Assembly (NCBI RefSeq): GCF_033898505.1
Contig: NZ_JAXAFK010000003.1
Location: forward strand, 248,001 to 312,000
Length of the DNA stretch: 64,000 nucleotides
DNA from: Pectobacterium carotovorum
GTDB lineage: Bacteria; Pseudomonadota; Gammaproteobacteria; Enterobacterales; Enterobacteriaceae
Direction: 5' to 3'
The position numbers and the translations under genes were made by a program. The notes under the pieces are model-generated. The model did not search any database and was not told the DNA's origin. It worked only from the letters and a program-made list of their open reading frames with translations. Within the stretch, counting starts at the first letter, position 1. Each line of letters starts with the position of its first letter. This document shows, piece after piece, positions 45,127 through 54,041 of the stretch.

Positions 45127-45470
45127 ACACTCGTTATACTTCAAGTTGCATGTGCGTTGGCTACGCTACTCGGCCCACTTCGTGGACCTCGCCCCGTTGG
45201 GGCCGCTGCAAGCAGCGTTCAAACCTGCCTCTGGCAGATTTGTCACTCACCCGAATCACTTACCTGAGTAAGCTCATCGGGATTAAATGAGAGACATCCT
45301 GTCTCTCACCGGAGGCCAGCCGTTGGCTGGTCAAATTCGTTCCCGACGAATTTGTCCTTCCCTTGCCGCGTTACGATGCTCATGACTGAGCATCGCCCTA
45401 AAGGGCTAACGCTTCGCGTTGTTCAAAACGTTAACGTTTTGTCATGAAACTCGAATTATTTAGAGTAGAT
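45127..45470. repeat. Composite palindromic repeat, copy 2 with inserts
   Basis: The ends and centre match the 127-bp element at 13217 (start ACTTCAAGTTGCATGTGCGT, centre CACCCGAATCACTTACCTGA, end ACTCGAATTATTT). Here it is about 344 bp because further palindromes have been added. These include TGAGAGAC/GTCTCTCA, CCAGCC/GGCTGG, CAAATTCGT/ACGAATTTG, GATGCTCA/TGAGCATC and CAAAACGTTAACGTTTTG. It contains no gene. Confidence 0.8.
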
Positions 45471-45487
45471 AATTCAGGCACTGTCGG

Positions 45488-46669
45488 CTAGGGTTTTAGC
45501 CATTGGTCCAGAAAGCGAAACACCTCTTCCTGCTGTTCCTGATAGAACACGTGCCCCAGCTCAGGCCAGATCTTGGTTTGCAGCTTGCTGTCTGCCCGCT
45601 GGGATTGCCACACTTTGTGCATTTTAGCGTAGGCATCTTCAACGGATTGCGTCGGGAATAGTTTGTCTTTGCCACCATTAAATAACAGCATCGGTTTTGG
45701 CGCGGCGACGCTCGCCACATCCGGGAAATCAAAGCGTGTCGGTTGCCCCGGATGCAACATGTAGAATGCCGACTGTCCTCTCAGCACATTGTTACCCGGC
45801 GTCATCAGACCGTCGTACGTGCCAATCCAGGACACCGCCGCCGTCGCCGCTACCTTGTCCGACAGCGCTGCGAGCTGCCAGGCGCGATAGGCGCCCATCG
45901 AGAACCCCACAACGCCGATACGTTGCTTATCAACCTGCTCAAGCGATGCTAAAAAGTCTGTCGCACGCATGTCTTCGTAGGCCATCAGACCCGCGAGCGA
46001 GCGCCCCAGATTAAAGAAGTTGCTCGCCAGCGCCTGCTGCTGCTCATATTTAATTGGCCCGCGCGATCCCCAACCGAGTGCATCCACTGCCAGTACCACA
46101 TAGCCCCGTTTCGCCAGTTCATCCCCGACAAAACGGCCGGTGAAGAACTTATCGGCCCACGCCTGTGCGGAGTCGAGCTGTGCGTCATTGCCCCACGGCT
46201 TGATCATCTTCTCTTTGCCGATATCAAACTTCGCGCCGTGATCGTGCAACAGGATGACTGCGGGATGCGGCCCCGCGCTTTTTGGCGTCAGGAGTAACGC
46301 GTCTACACGACTTTCATCGGTCAGATTGAAAGCGATCTTCTCCGCCGTATAGCTGCCGCGATCCTGTTTTTCCATCGCCTGCGGCACAAAGTCTTTGGTG
46401 GAATCCGGCGTCAAAAGCAGCGCACGCAGCGTTTTTCTCGACTGGGATTGCCACTGGCTAAAATCCGTAAAATTCCCAGATAGCCAGGAATCCGAGTAGG
46501 TCATCTGTTGTTTAAGCTGCGGATAAAATGAAGGCAGCCCTTCATCCGTCACCGCCTGATCCGTCGCGGGTTGAATCGTAGGGTTCATATCGTTCGCCAT
46601 CAGTGAAGGGCTGGTCAGCAGAGCCGCCAGTAGCCAGACAGAGGAGCGTAAGGTATTAAGATTCATCAT
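45488..46669 (-). CDS. Secreted alpha/beta-hydrolase, probable polysaccharide esterase
   Basis: This 393-residue protein has a signal peptide (MNLNTLRSSVWLLAALLTSP, cleavage near LMAN) and a dienelactone-hydrolase-like fold. The nucleophile is in VVGFSMGAYRAW near 248, the acid in LLFNGGKDKLFPT near 330, and the His in WPELGHVFYQ near 371. HPAVILLHDHGAKFD near 135 forms the oxyanion region. It follows the PL11 lyase gene on the same strand (159-bp gap with a terminator). An acetyl or feruloyl esterase that clears substituents from rhamnogalacturonan is the likely role, by context only. The start may be ATG 46669 or 46666 after GAGGTT. Confidence 0.78.
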   Translation of the reverse strand: MMNLNTLRSSVWLLAALLTSPSLMANDMNPTIQPATDQAVTDEGLPSFYPQLKQQMTYSDSWLSGNFTDFSQWQSQSRKTLRALLLTPDSTKDFVPQAMEKQDRGSYTAEKIAFNLTDESRVDALLLTPKSAGPHPAVILLHDHGAKFDIGKEKMIKPWGNDAQLDSAQAWADKFFTGRFVGDELAKRGYVVLAVDALGWGSRGPIKYEQQQALASNFFNLGRSLAGLMAYEDMRATDFLASLEQVDKQRIGVVGFSMGAYRAWQLAALSDKVAATAAVSWIGTYDGLMTPGNNVLRGQSAFYMLHPGQPTRFDFPDVASVAAPKPMLLFNGGKDKLFPTQSVEDAYAKMHKVWQSQRADSKLQTKIWPELGHVFYQEQQEEVFRFLDQWLKP

Positions 46670-46796
46670 AACCTCAAAAATAAAACATCGTTTCTTTTTT
46701 GAGGTTTGATTGTAATTGACGCGGCTAAAAATAAACGGACGGAACGCGCATTCTGCGAAGCATCCCTAAAAAATACCGCGAGACATCGAAAAGAAG

Positions 46797-46820
46797 TCGG
46801 CACGATTGCCATCGTGCCGA
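46797..46820 (-). terminator. Terminator of the PL11 gene
   Basis: TCGGCACGAT and ATCGTGCCGA form a perfect 10-bp stem with a 4-base loop, 7 bp after the stop codon. CTTCTTTTC follows on the minus strand. Confidence 0.8.
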
Positions 46821-46827
46821 GAAAACA

Positions 46828-48735
46828 TCATTTAGGTACGGTATAAACGCTTTCCCACTTCACTGGAAACGTCATTCCTTCCCCAAGATAGAAGCTGGTA
46901 TGCGGCGGCTGATTATAGCCCGCGTTCTGCGCCGCAACCTGTGTCCGATAGGCCGGATCGTGCATCAGCGTTGGCATACGATATGTGGTTTCCGACGTCG
47001 TGCTGAAAATCTGTAGCTCGCTACTATCAGACTTGGGAATAATGAACTCTTCACGCCAGTCGCCAAACAGATCGGCACTCAGGACGGGTGTCGCTTTCGT
47101 CCCGTTTATCCACGTCCCTGAATTGTAGGTATAAGCACTGAACAGCCGAGTCGAGCCCGGCTTGGCTGGCACCCACTTATCAATCACCGCACGATCCCAT
47201 GTTTCACGCAGCAGGTCGCCATCCCACCAGATACCAAAATTGATATGTGATGGTTTTTTATCGGAGATCTGCTCGCCTTTAGCGTTAAACAACCCACCTT
47301 GTGAAGACCAGCATTCCACTCCCAAGTGGGCAGGATCGATATCCATACAGACACCACGCCCGTTATCACCACCCGAACCGTTACTGTATCCCCAAAGGAT
47401 CTCGCCCGTGGCGGCATCGTGCATCTCCATCGCGTTATTACCATACTGGCTCGCGGACTCATGTACCATAAACACCTGTTTACCGGCACGCGAAGGATCG
47501 AGAACGCCAAAGTGCAGCGCATCGCCATGCCCCAGACCAGTGGAATTCAATAGCTTGCCGTTACTGCCGATCGTTGCCGCGCCAAAGATAATGTCGTCTT
47601 TCCCATCACCATCCGCATCACCAGTACGGAGATGATGCGCACCTTGCCCATACGCCGTATTCAGCACATCGCCAGCCGTTCCGCTGTCGTACGTCCAGCG
47701 CTTCGTCAGCTTGCCATTACGCCAGTCCCACGCAACAACCACTGCACGTCGGTAATAACCACGAGAAAACACCGCGCTAGGGCGTTCGCCATCAAGATAG
47801 GCGACACCTGCCAGAAAACGGTCAACGCGATTGCCATAGCAGTCTCCCCAGCCGCACACATCACCACGTTCGGGGAGATAATCCACTGTCGCCATCGCTT
47901 TCCCGGTTTGGCCATTAAATACCGTCAGGTATTCAGGCCCAGTGAGAATATAACCGTTGTTATTACGGTAATCCGCCTGACTATTACCGATGACCTTTCC
48001 TGTACCATCCACCGTACCATCGGCGGTTTTCATCATCACTTCCGCTTTGCCATCACCATCCAGGTCATACACGATGAAATCGTTGTAATGCGCTCCAGAT
48101 CGGATGTTCCTTCCTAAATCAATGCGCCACAGCCGCGTTCCATCCTGTTTATAGGCATCAATATAAACGTTGCCGGTGTAGCCAGAGTGCGCATTATCTT
48201 TTGAGTTACTCGGTGCCCACTTGATCACATACTCGTATTCGCGATCGCCATCCAGATCGCCAACCGATCCATCATTCACACCATAAGAATAGGTCTCTCC
48301 CTTCGGCGTCACCCCATCGGCGGGTTTCTTTAAAGGAATAGACTGATAACGTTGGCCGTTCAGGACTGATTTAGCGATTTCCTCTTTCCCTTCGACTCCC
48401 TTAATGACCGGGCGTATCGCATAAGTAGAATCGGCTTTACCATCCGGATCGATAAAGTTAGTCGTTGTACTCAGAGGGGAAGTATTGATGAGTTGACCAT
48501 CTCGATAGAGATTAAAAGCAATATTTTCGGGGTCGGTAGCGAAAAGCCGCCAGCTTAAAAACACATGTTTCGATGATTTAAACGCAAACAGTCCGCGATC
48601 CAGCAATTCAATCTGCTTACTTTTTCCTGCCGCATAAGCCGACGTCATCAGCCCATCCTGCCCACCGCCCATCAGTGTAGCAAGCAATGTAACAGCAATG
48701 ACGCCTGCTCGCGGCGTTGATAAATAGCGTTTCAT
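46828..48735 (-). CDS. PL11 rhamnogalacturonan endolyase
   Basis: This 635-residue exported enzyme belongs to the YesW/Rgl11 family, an eight-bladed propeller that cuts rhamnogalacturonan I backbone by beta-elimination. The signal peptide ends near SAYAAG at 36. Calcium-type loops are visible: GDLDGDREYEYVIKW near 158, YDLDGDGKAEVMMKTADG near 223 and GDADGDGKDDIIFGAA near 372. The N-terminal beta domain (LLDRGLFAFKSSKHVFLSWR near 44) is typical. The products carry unsaturated galacturonic acid, the kind of substrate a GH105 enzyme removes. ATG 48735 follows GGAGAGAAA. It is transcribed towards the esterase. Confidence 0.92.
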   Translation of the reverse strand: MKRYLSTPRAGVIAVTLLATLMGGGQDGLMTSAYAAGKSKQIELLDRGLFAFKSSKHVFLSWRLFATDPENIAFNLYRDGQLINTSPLSTTTNFIDPDGKADSTYAIRPVIKGVEGKEEIAKSVLNGQRYQSIPLKKPADGVTPKGETYSYGVNDGSVGDLDGDREYEYVIKWAPSNSKDNAHSGYTGNVYIDAYKQDGTRLWRIDLGRNIRSGAHYNDFIVYDLDGDGKAEVMMKTADGTVDGTGKVIGNSQADYRNNNGYILTGPEYLTVFNGQTGKAMATVDYLPERGDVCGWGDCYGNRVDRFLAGVAYLDGERPSAVFSRGYYRRAVVVAWDWRNGKLTKRWTYDSGTAGDVLNTAYGQGAHHLRTGDADGDGKDDIIFGAATIGSNGKLLNSTGLGHGDALHFGVLDPSRAGKQVFMVHESASQYGNNAMEMHDAATGEILWGYSNGSGGDNGRGVCMDIDPAHLGVECWSSQGGLFNAKGEQISDKKPSHINFGIWWDGDLLRETWDRAVIDKWVPAKPGSTRLFSAYTYNSGTWINGTKATPVLSADLFGDWREEFIIPKSDSSELQIFSTTSETTYRMPTLMHDPAYRTQVAAQNAGYNQPPHTSFYLGEGMTFPVKWESVYTVPK

Positions 48736-48932
48736 TTTCTCTCCTTGATTACGTGAAGAATGCCCTTACTCCCGTTGTACAAATTGCATACAGGCACATC
48801 CACGCCAGACTAGTACAGCAGCGTAATTATCAATCACGAAAACAAGGCAAGAAATCATGGCGTCTATGTATGATAAATAGACAGTTTATTGCGCTAGAAA
48901 ACATCACAGATACAAATTCGGCCCCTGACACC

Positions 48933-50117
48933 CTACCGTCGCGTCACAGGGAAGCCGTGTTGTCTGGCAGACCACACCACAACGAACGTAATCAATAACA
49001 GCACCAGCAGCACCGGAGAGAAGGCGGTAACACCAAGACGCTCCAGCAGAACACCACCGATGATACCTCCCCCTGCAATAGCCATGTTCCAGGCGGTAAC
49101 CAACATAGACTGCGCCACATCGGTTCCCCCTTTCGCTGTTCTGACAAGCGCCGTCTGGAATAGCGTCGCCGCACCGCCGAAAGCTAACCCCCAGACCGCC
49201 ACAGCCGCATAGACCACAGCCAGTACATCACCTGCCACGCCAAGCGCCAGGACGGACAGACAGAACAATGCCGAGCAGGCGAGCGTCAGGGCTCGCAAAT
49301 AGCGGTCAATCAGCACACCGACGATCCAAATGCCCAGCAGTGATGTAACGCCAAATACCAACAGCACCAAACTGGTCTGTGCAACCATACCCACCGCTGC
49401 GAGAAACGACGCAATGTAGGTGTAGAGAATGTTATGCGCCAGCACAAAGGCCAGCACGGCACATAGCACAGGTCGCACGCCAGCCATGGTGAACACCTGC
49501 CCCAGAGATAGCCTCCTGCTTGCGGATTGCCCAGCGAAATCCGGCACCTGAATACGCACCCACAACATCAGTATTAAGGCCAAACCGCTCATCATACCGA
49601 AACACATTCGCCAGCCGATCGCGTTACCAAGAAAGGTTCCAGCGGGCACACCGAGCGACAAAGCTAATGGTGTGCCGACCATCGCTATCGCAATAGCACG
49701 TCCCTTCTGGTGTTCAGGCACCATACGGGCCGCATAGCCCGCCAGTAGCGCCCACAGCAGCCCGGCTGAAACACCCGCCAGAAAACGCGCCGCCATCGTC
49801 AGCACATAGCTACCGGAAAATGCCATAACAGCATTGGCGACAGCGAAACCTGCGATGGCTACCAGCAGCAATAGGCGGCGACGCACACCTTGCGTAGCGG
49901 CGGTTAGCGGGATCGCGGCCGCCAAAGAACCCACGGCATAGATAGTGACGGTTTGCCCGACCCAGGCTTCGGACACCGCCAGACCTTGCGCCATTTGCGG
50001 CAACAGGCCTGCTGGCAGCGCTTCGGTCAGGATAGTGATGAAAGCTGCCGTGGCTAATGCCAGCAATGAGGCAACAGGCAGTCTGTCACGGTGTACATCG
50101 GTCAATGAGGCCGTCAT
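48933..50117 (-). CDS. MFS transporter (DHA1-type efflux)
   Basis: This 394-residue membrane protein has twelve predicted helices and the major facilitator pattern GRAIAIAMVGTPLALSLGVP near 143, with an antiporter-type motif C at GVPAGTFLGNAIGWR. It resembles AraJ/YdhP sugar-efflux or drug-export proteins. Its ATG overlaps the stop of the serine hydrolase gene by 4 bp, so the two are cotranscribed. A LysR gene divergent from the pair probably controls them. The substrate is unknown. Confidence 0.85.
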   Translation of the reverse strand: MTASLTDVHRDRLPVASLLALATAAFITILTEALPAGLLPQMAQGLAVSEAWVGQTVTIYAVGSLAAAIPLTAATQGVRRRLLLLVAIAGFAVANAVMAFSGSYVLTMAARFLAGVSAGLLWALLAGYAARMVPEHQKGRAIAIAMVGTPLALSLGVPAGTFLGNAIGWRMCFGMMSGLALILMLWVRIQVPDFAGQSASRRLSLGQVFTMAGVRPVLCAVLAFVLAHNILYTYIASFLAAVGMVAQTSLVLLVFGVTSLLGIWIVGVLIDRYLRALTLACSALFCLSVLALGVAGDVLAVVYAAVAVWGLAFGGAATLFQTALVRTAKGGTDVAQSMLVTAWNMAIAGGGIIGGVLLERLGVTAFSPVLLVLLLITFVVVWSARQHGFPVTRR

Positions 50118-51307
50118 CGTGCTGCCTCCAACTCGCCATACACGGCATCGCGCAGTTCAGTGACAAAACGCCCCGACATCCCTTCGTACATCGTGTTGGT
50201 GAAAGCCACGACGCTCAAACCTTGTGTTCGATCGACAAACCATGAATGACCGTAGGCACCTCCCCAACGCCAGGTACCTGGTGATTCCGGCGACTCGGCT
50301 AGCAGCGGATCGCGCAAGACCGAGAAACCGAGGCCAAAACCGCAGCCCGGTGCATTGGGCAGTTCCAGCCCCTGTGTTTGATCGCGCCCCATCTCCTCGA
50401 TCAGCGCGTCAGGCAGCGGAACGCCGTCCCCTTTACGCAGGGCTTCCAGCAAGTGCAATAGATCCCAGGCCGTCCCTGCCATGCCTGCTCCGCCTGATGG
50501 AAAAGCTCGCGCATCACAAATGCGAGCGGGGCTGTACGCAATGCCAATTGCCCCTTCAAAGGGAGAAACCGTTTCGCCTTCGGCCAGACGATGCGGCTGC
50601 GGGGTGTCATTCACATAAGCGGTAGTCAGGCGCGATGGGTCGCGCACAACGAAGCCGGTGTCGTGCATGCCCAGCGGGTCGGTCACCAGTTGACGAACCG
50701 CCTCGTCCAATGACGTACCGTGAATGCGTTCAATCAAGGCTCCCAATACGTCTGTTGCCAGCGAATAGCCCCAGGCCTCTCCCGGTGCGTAATGCAGGGG
50801 AACGCTGGCGATGCGACGCAGGTTCTCAGTCAAGCTGATGCCGGAGGCATCCATACCGTCGGAGACACCCGCCTGTGCGTAAGGACCGTCCGCATGGGGT
50901 TCGAAAAAGCGGTAGCCCAAACCCGCGGTGTGGCTAAGCAACTGCCGCGCGGTAATTCGAGCAGGGCTGCCGTCGGCCAGCCGTAGCTGGAACGTCGGCA
51001 TCCAGCGAGTGATGTCCTCATCCAGATCGAGCCGACCTTGCGCCACAAGTACCAGTGCCGCAACTGACACGATGGGCTTGCTGACAGAAGCCAGCCGGAA
51101 GATGGCGTCCAGCGCCATAGGACGGGCGCTCTCCCGGTCAGCCCATCCTGTCGCCTGCTGGTGAATCAATTCTCCATTGCGCACGACCAGCACGACAGCA
51201 CCGACCAAACGCCCATCGTCCAACGCCTGTTGAACGACGGCCTGAATTCGGGCAGAGAAAGGGGCTGTTGAAGGATCGGTATCCAGAGCCAATACGGGAG
51301 TTATCAC
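50114..51307 (-). CDS. Serine hydrolase, class C beta-lactamase/EstB fold
   Basis: This 397-residue protein has the SxxK nucleophile motif SVSKPIVS near residue 74, the YxL-type WGYSLATDVLG near 185 and the region WRWGGAYGHSWFVDRTQGLS near 345, which replaces the KTG box with HSW. This pattern fits esterases and transpeptidase-like hydrolases of the EstB group more than true beta-lactamases. It has no signal peptide, which suggests a cytoplasmic esterase. It is the first gene of the hydrolase/MFS pair. Confidence 0.83.
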   Translation of the reverse strand: MITPVLALDTDPSTAPFSARIQAVVQQALDDGRLVGAVVLVVRNGELIHQQATGWADRESARPMALDAIFRLASVSKPIVSVAALVLVAQGRLDLDEDITRWMPTFQLRLADGSPARITARQLLSHTAGLGYRFFEPHADGPYAQAGVSDGMDASGISLTENLRRIASVPLHYAPGEAWGYSLATDVLGALIERIHGTSLDEAVRQLVTDPLGMHDTGFVVRDPSRLTTAYVNDTPQPHRLAEGETVSPFEGAIGIAYSPARICDARAFPSGGAGMAGTAWDLLHLLEALRKGDGVPLPDALIEEMGRDQTQGLELPNAPGCGFGLGFSVLRDPLLAESPESPGTWRWGGAYGHSWFVDRTQGLSVVAFTNTMYEGMSGRFVTELRDAVYGELEAAR

Positions 51308-51380
51308 GGCGTGTTCCTTTTATCAATGAGCGTTCCCGTTACGATAGAAAATCAGCAATTAAAGAAAAAGTAGGCTACTG

Positions 51381-51397
51381 TTCCTTAATATAAGGAA
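51381..51397. promoter_or_regulatory. LysR operator candidate
   Basis: TTCCTTA-ATA-TAAGGAA is a perfect inverted repeat of 7 bp with a 3-bp centre. It lies in the 116-bp gap between the serine hydrolase and the LysR gene, 27 bp before the LysR start. Confidence 0.65.
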
Positions 51398-51423
51398 TAA
51401 ATTGTCCGTAATAGAGAGGGTAT

Positions 51424-52320
51424 ATGGACAGCCTGAATGGCTTAGCGGTATTTGTGCAGGTGGCCGAAACGCGCAGTTTTATTGCCGCTGGCCGACTACT
51501 GGGCGTGTCAGCGTCTGCGGTTGGCAAAAGCGTCGCACGACTTGAAGAAAAACTGGGCGTGAGGCTATTTCACCGCAGCACACGCAGCATCACATTGACT
51601 GCCGAAGGCTCACTATTTCTGGCACGTAGCCGGCGAATTCTGGCTGAGATCGAGGCGGCAGAACTGGAGATATCGCAGACCAGCGCCGTACCGCGCGGGC
51701 GCCTGCGGGTAAGTCTGCCGTTGGTCAGTTCACTGGTGTTACCCGTACTCGGCGAATTCATGCGCGAATACCCAGAAATTGAACTGGATTTGGACTTCAC
51801 CGACCGAATGGTCGATGTCATTGAGGAAGGTTTCGATGCCGTAGTACGGACAGGGGACCCCGTTGACTCACGCCTCACCGCACGGAGGCTGGGCGCTTTC
51901 CGTTCTCTGCTCGTCGCTGCGCCAGACTACCTTGCCCGACGTGGTACTCCTCAGATACCTGCCGATCTGATGCAGCACACCTGTCTGCACTACCGCTTTC
52001 CCAACAGCGGCAAACTGGAGCCGTGGGCGCTACGACTTCCCTCCGGCGAATCAGAGTTACTCTTACCCACCTCGATGGTCTGCAACAACATCGAAACGCG
52101 CCTCTGTTTCGCACTGCAAGGGCTAGGGATCGCCTACCTGCCAGATTTCTCCATCCGTGAAGCGCTGGCCGACGGCCATCTACAGCCGATCCTGACCGAC
52201 TATGTGGAACGCAGCGGCGTCTTCTATGTGTTATGGCCTGCCAGCAAACACCCGTCACCAAAAGTACGGGCACTCGTGGATTTCCTCTGCGCGCGAGTAT
52301 TTCCCACCTCTGATGCGTAA
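51424..52320 (+). CDS. LysR-family transcriptional regulator
   Basis: This 298-residue protein starts with the LysR helix-turn-helix LNGLAVFVQVAETRSFIAAG, LLGVSASAVGKSVARLEEKL and LFHRSTRSITLT. The effector domain follows from about 90. It resembles the group of LysR proteins that repress adjacent MFS transporters. It is divergent from the hydrolase/MFS pair, with a perfect palindrome between them. Its stop is directly followed by a shared terminator. Confidence 0.88.
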   Translation: MDSLNGLAVFVQVAETRSFIAAGRLLGVSASAVGKSVARLEEKLGVRLFHRSTRSITLTAEGSLFLARSRRILAEIEAAELEISQTSAVPRGRLRVSLPLVSSLVLPVLGEFMREYPEIELDLDFTDRMVDVIEEGFDAVVRTGDPVDSRLTARRLGAFRSLLVAAPDYLARRGTPQIPADLMQHTCLHYRFPNSGKLEPWALRLPSGESELLLPTSMVCNNIETRLCFALQGLGIAYLPDFSIREALADGHLQPILTDYVERSGVFYVLWPASKHPSPKVRALVDFLCARVFPTSDA

Positions 52321-52352
52321 AAAAATCCGGCACCTGTAAAGGTGCCGGATTG
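52318..52352. terminator. Bidirectional terminator, lysR and lpdA
   Basis: ATCCGGCACC and GGTGCCGGAT form a perfect 10-bp stem with a 6-base loop. An A-run stands on the left side, giving a T-run for lpdA on the minus strand 29 bp away. Confidence 0.85.
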
Positions 52353-52380
52353 AATTCACGCTAGTCGAACCTGAGCGAAC

Positions 52381-53805
52381 TTACTTCTTCTTCGCTTTCG
52401 GGTTCGGCAGGTCAGTGATGCTGCCTTCAAAGATTTCAGCCGCCAGACCAACGGACTCATGCAGCGTTGGGTGCGCATGGATGGTCAGTGCGATATCTTC
52501 TGCATCACAGCCCATCTCGATTGCCAGACCGATTTCACCTAACAGTTCACCACCGTTAGTACCGACAATCGCACCACCGATAACACGGTGAGTTTCTTTG
52601 TCGAAAATCAGTTTGGTCATACCGTCAGCGCAGTCAGACGCGATAGCACGGCCAGACGCGGCCCATGGGAAGGTCGCGGTTTCGTAGCTGATGCCTTTCT
52701 CTTTCGCTTCTTTCTCGGTCAGACCTACCCACGCCACTTCCGGTTCGGTATAGGCGATAGAAGGAATCACTTTCGGATCGAAGTAGTGTTTCTTACCGGA
52801 GATGACTTCGGCAGCAACGTGGCCTTCATGCACGCCTTTGTGCGCCAGCATCGGTTGACCGACGATGTCGCCGATAGCGTAGATGTGTGGCACGTTGGTA
52901 CGCATTTGCTTATCAACGTGGATGAAGCCGCGATCGTCCACTTCCACGCCCGCTTTGCCCGCATCCAGGTTTTTGCCGTTCGGCACACGGCCGATAGCCA
53001 CCAGAACCGCATCGTAACGCTGTGGTTCGGCAGGCGCCTTTTTACCTTCCATCGTCACATAGATGCCGTCTTCTTTGGCTTCTACTGCCGTCACTTTGGT
53101 TTCCAGCATCAGGTTGAACTGCTTGCTGATACGCTTGGTGAAGACTTTGATGATGTCTTTGTCAGCAGCCGGGATAACCTGATCGAACATTTCAACAACG
53201 TCGATCTGTGAACCCAGAGCGTGGTAAACGGTACCCATTTCCAGACCGATGATACCGCCGCCCATCACCAGCAGACGTCCTGGGACGCTTTTCAGCTCCA
53301 GCGCATCGGTAGAATCCCATACGCGCGGGTCATCATGAGGAATGAAAGGCAGTTGGATTGGACGTGAACCCGCCGCGATAATCGCATTATCGAAGTTGAT
53401 CGTCGTTTTGCCGTTTTCACCGTCGACTTCCAGCGTGTTAGCACCGGTGAATTTACCCAGACCGTTAACGACTTTAACTTTACGGCCTTTCGCCATGCCA
53501 GCCAGACCACCGGTCAGTTGGGTGATGACTTTTTCTTTCCACAGACGGATTTTATCAATGTCGGTTTTAGGTTCACCGAACACGATACCGTGTTCCGCCA
53601 GTGCTTTGGCTTCTTCAATGACTTTAGCAACGTGCAGCAGGGCTTTGGAAGGGATACAGCCAACATTCAGACACACCCCACCCAACGTGGAGTAGCGCTC
53701 TACCAGTACGGTTTCCAGACCCAAATCCGCCGCGCGGAATGCAGCAGAGTAACCCGCGGGGCCGGCACCAAGTACCACTACCTGAGCTTTAATTTCAGTA
53801 CTCAT
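52381..53805 (-). CDS. lpdA: Dihydrolipoyl dehydrogenase (E3)
   Basis: This 474-residue flavoprotein is almost the same as E. coli Lpd. It has the FAD motif VVLGAGPAGYSAAFRAADLG near 8, the redox disulfide GGVCLNVGCIPSKALLH near 41, NAD motif LLVMGGGIIGLEMGTVYHAL near 178, and the active His in IHAHPTLHESVG near 440. It reoxidises lipoamide in the pyruvate and 2-oxoglutarate dehydrogenase complexes. Start 53805 gives the E. coli length; a second ATG stands one codon before. It lies 237 bp from aceF, with a terminator between, so it also has its own promoter. Confidence 0.96.
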   Translation of the reverse strand: MSTEIKAQVVVLGAGPAGYSAAFRAADLGLETVLVERYSTLGGVCLNVGCIPSKALLHVAKVIEEAKALAEHGIVFGEPKTDIDKIRLWKEKVITQLTGGLAGMAKGRKVKVVNGLGKFTGANTLEVDGENGKTTINFDNAIIAAGSRPIQLPFIPHDDPRVWDSTDALELKSVPGRLLVMGGGIIGLEMGTVYHALGSQIDVVEMFDQVIPAADKDIIKVFTKRISKQFNLMLETKVTAVEAKEDGIYVTMEGKKAPAEPQRYDAVLVAIGRVPNGKNLDAGKAGVEVDDRGFIHVDKQMRTNVPHIYAIGDIVGQPMLAHKGVHEGHVAAEVISGKKHYFDPKVIPSIAYTEPEVAWVGLTEKEAKEKGISYETATFPWAASGRAIASDCADGMTKLIFDKETHRVIGGAIVGTNGGELLGEIGLAIEMGCDAEDIALTIHAHPTLHESVGLAAEIFEGSITDLPNPKAKKK

Positions 53806-54010
53806 CATGACCTCTTAATTGTTTTCCGGCGGGTCTGTGACGTCACACCCGTCATCATTCTGATTGAGGGTGCATTTTTAATAACGCCCTCTTCCACCGG
53901 GACGTGTCTTTGCCGCAGTAGTTTACAAAATCGTTAACAATTTTGAAACAACAAGCGACTAACGATTTGTCCTTAATCACTGATTGCTGTAACAAATAAC
54001 AGCTTATCAG

Positions 54011-54038
54011 AAAAAAGCCGGCCGTCAGGCCGGCTTTT
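54011..54038. terminator. Terminator after aceF
   Basis: AAAAAAGCCGGCC and GGCCGGCTTTT form a strong 7-bp GC stem with A-T extension on both sides. It is located 4 bp after the aceF stop on the minus strand and ends most aceEF transcripts before lpdA. Confidence 0.85.
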
Positions 54039-54041
54039 CGA

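Noticed and set aside
50114..51307. AmpC-type beta-lactamase
   Set aside because: There is no signal peptide and the KTG box is replaced by HSW, so an EstB-like esterase is more likely.
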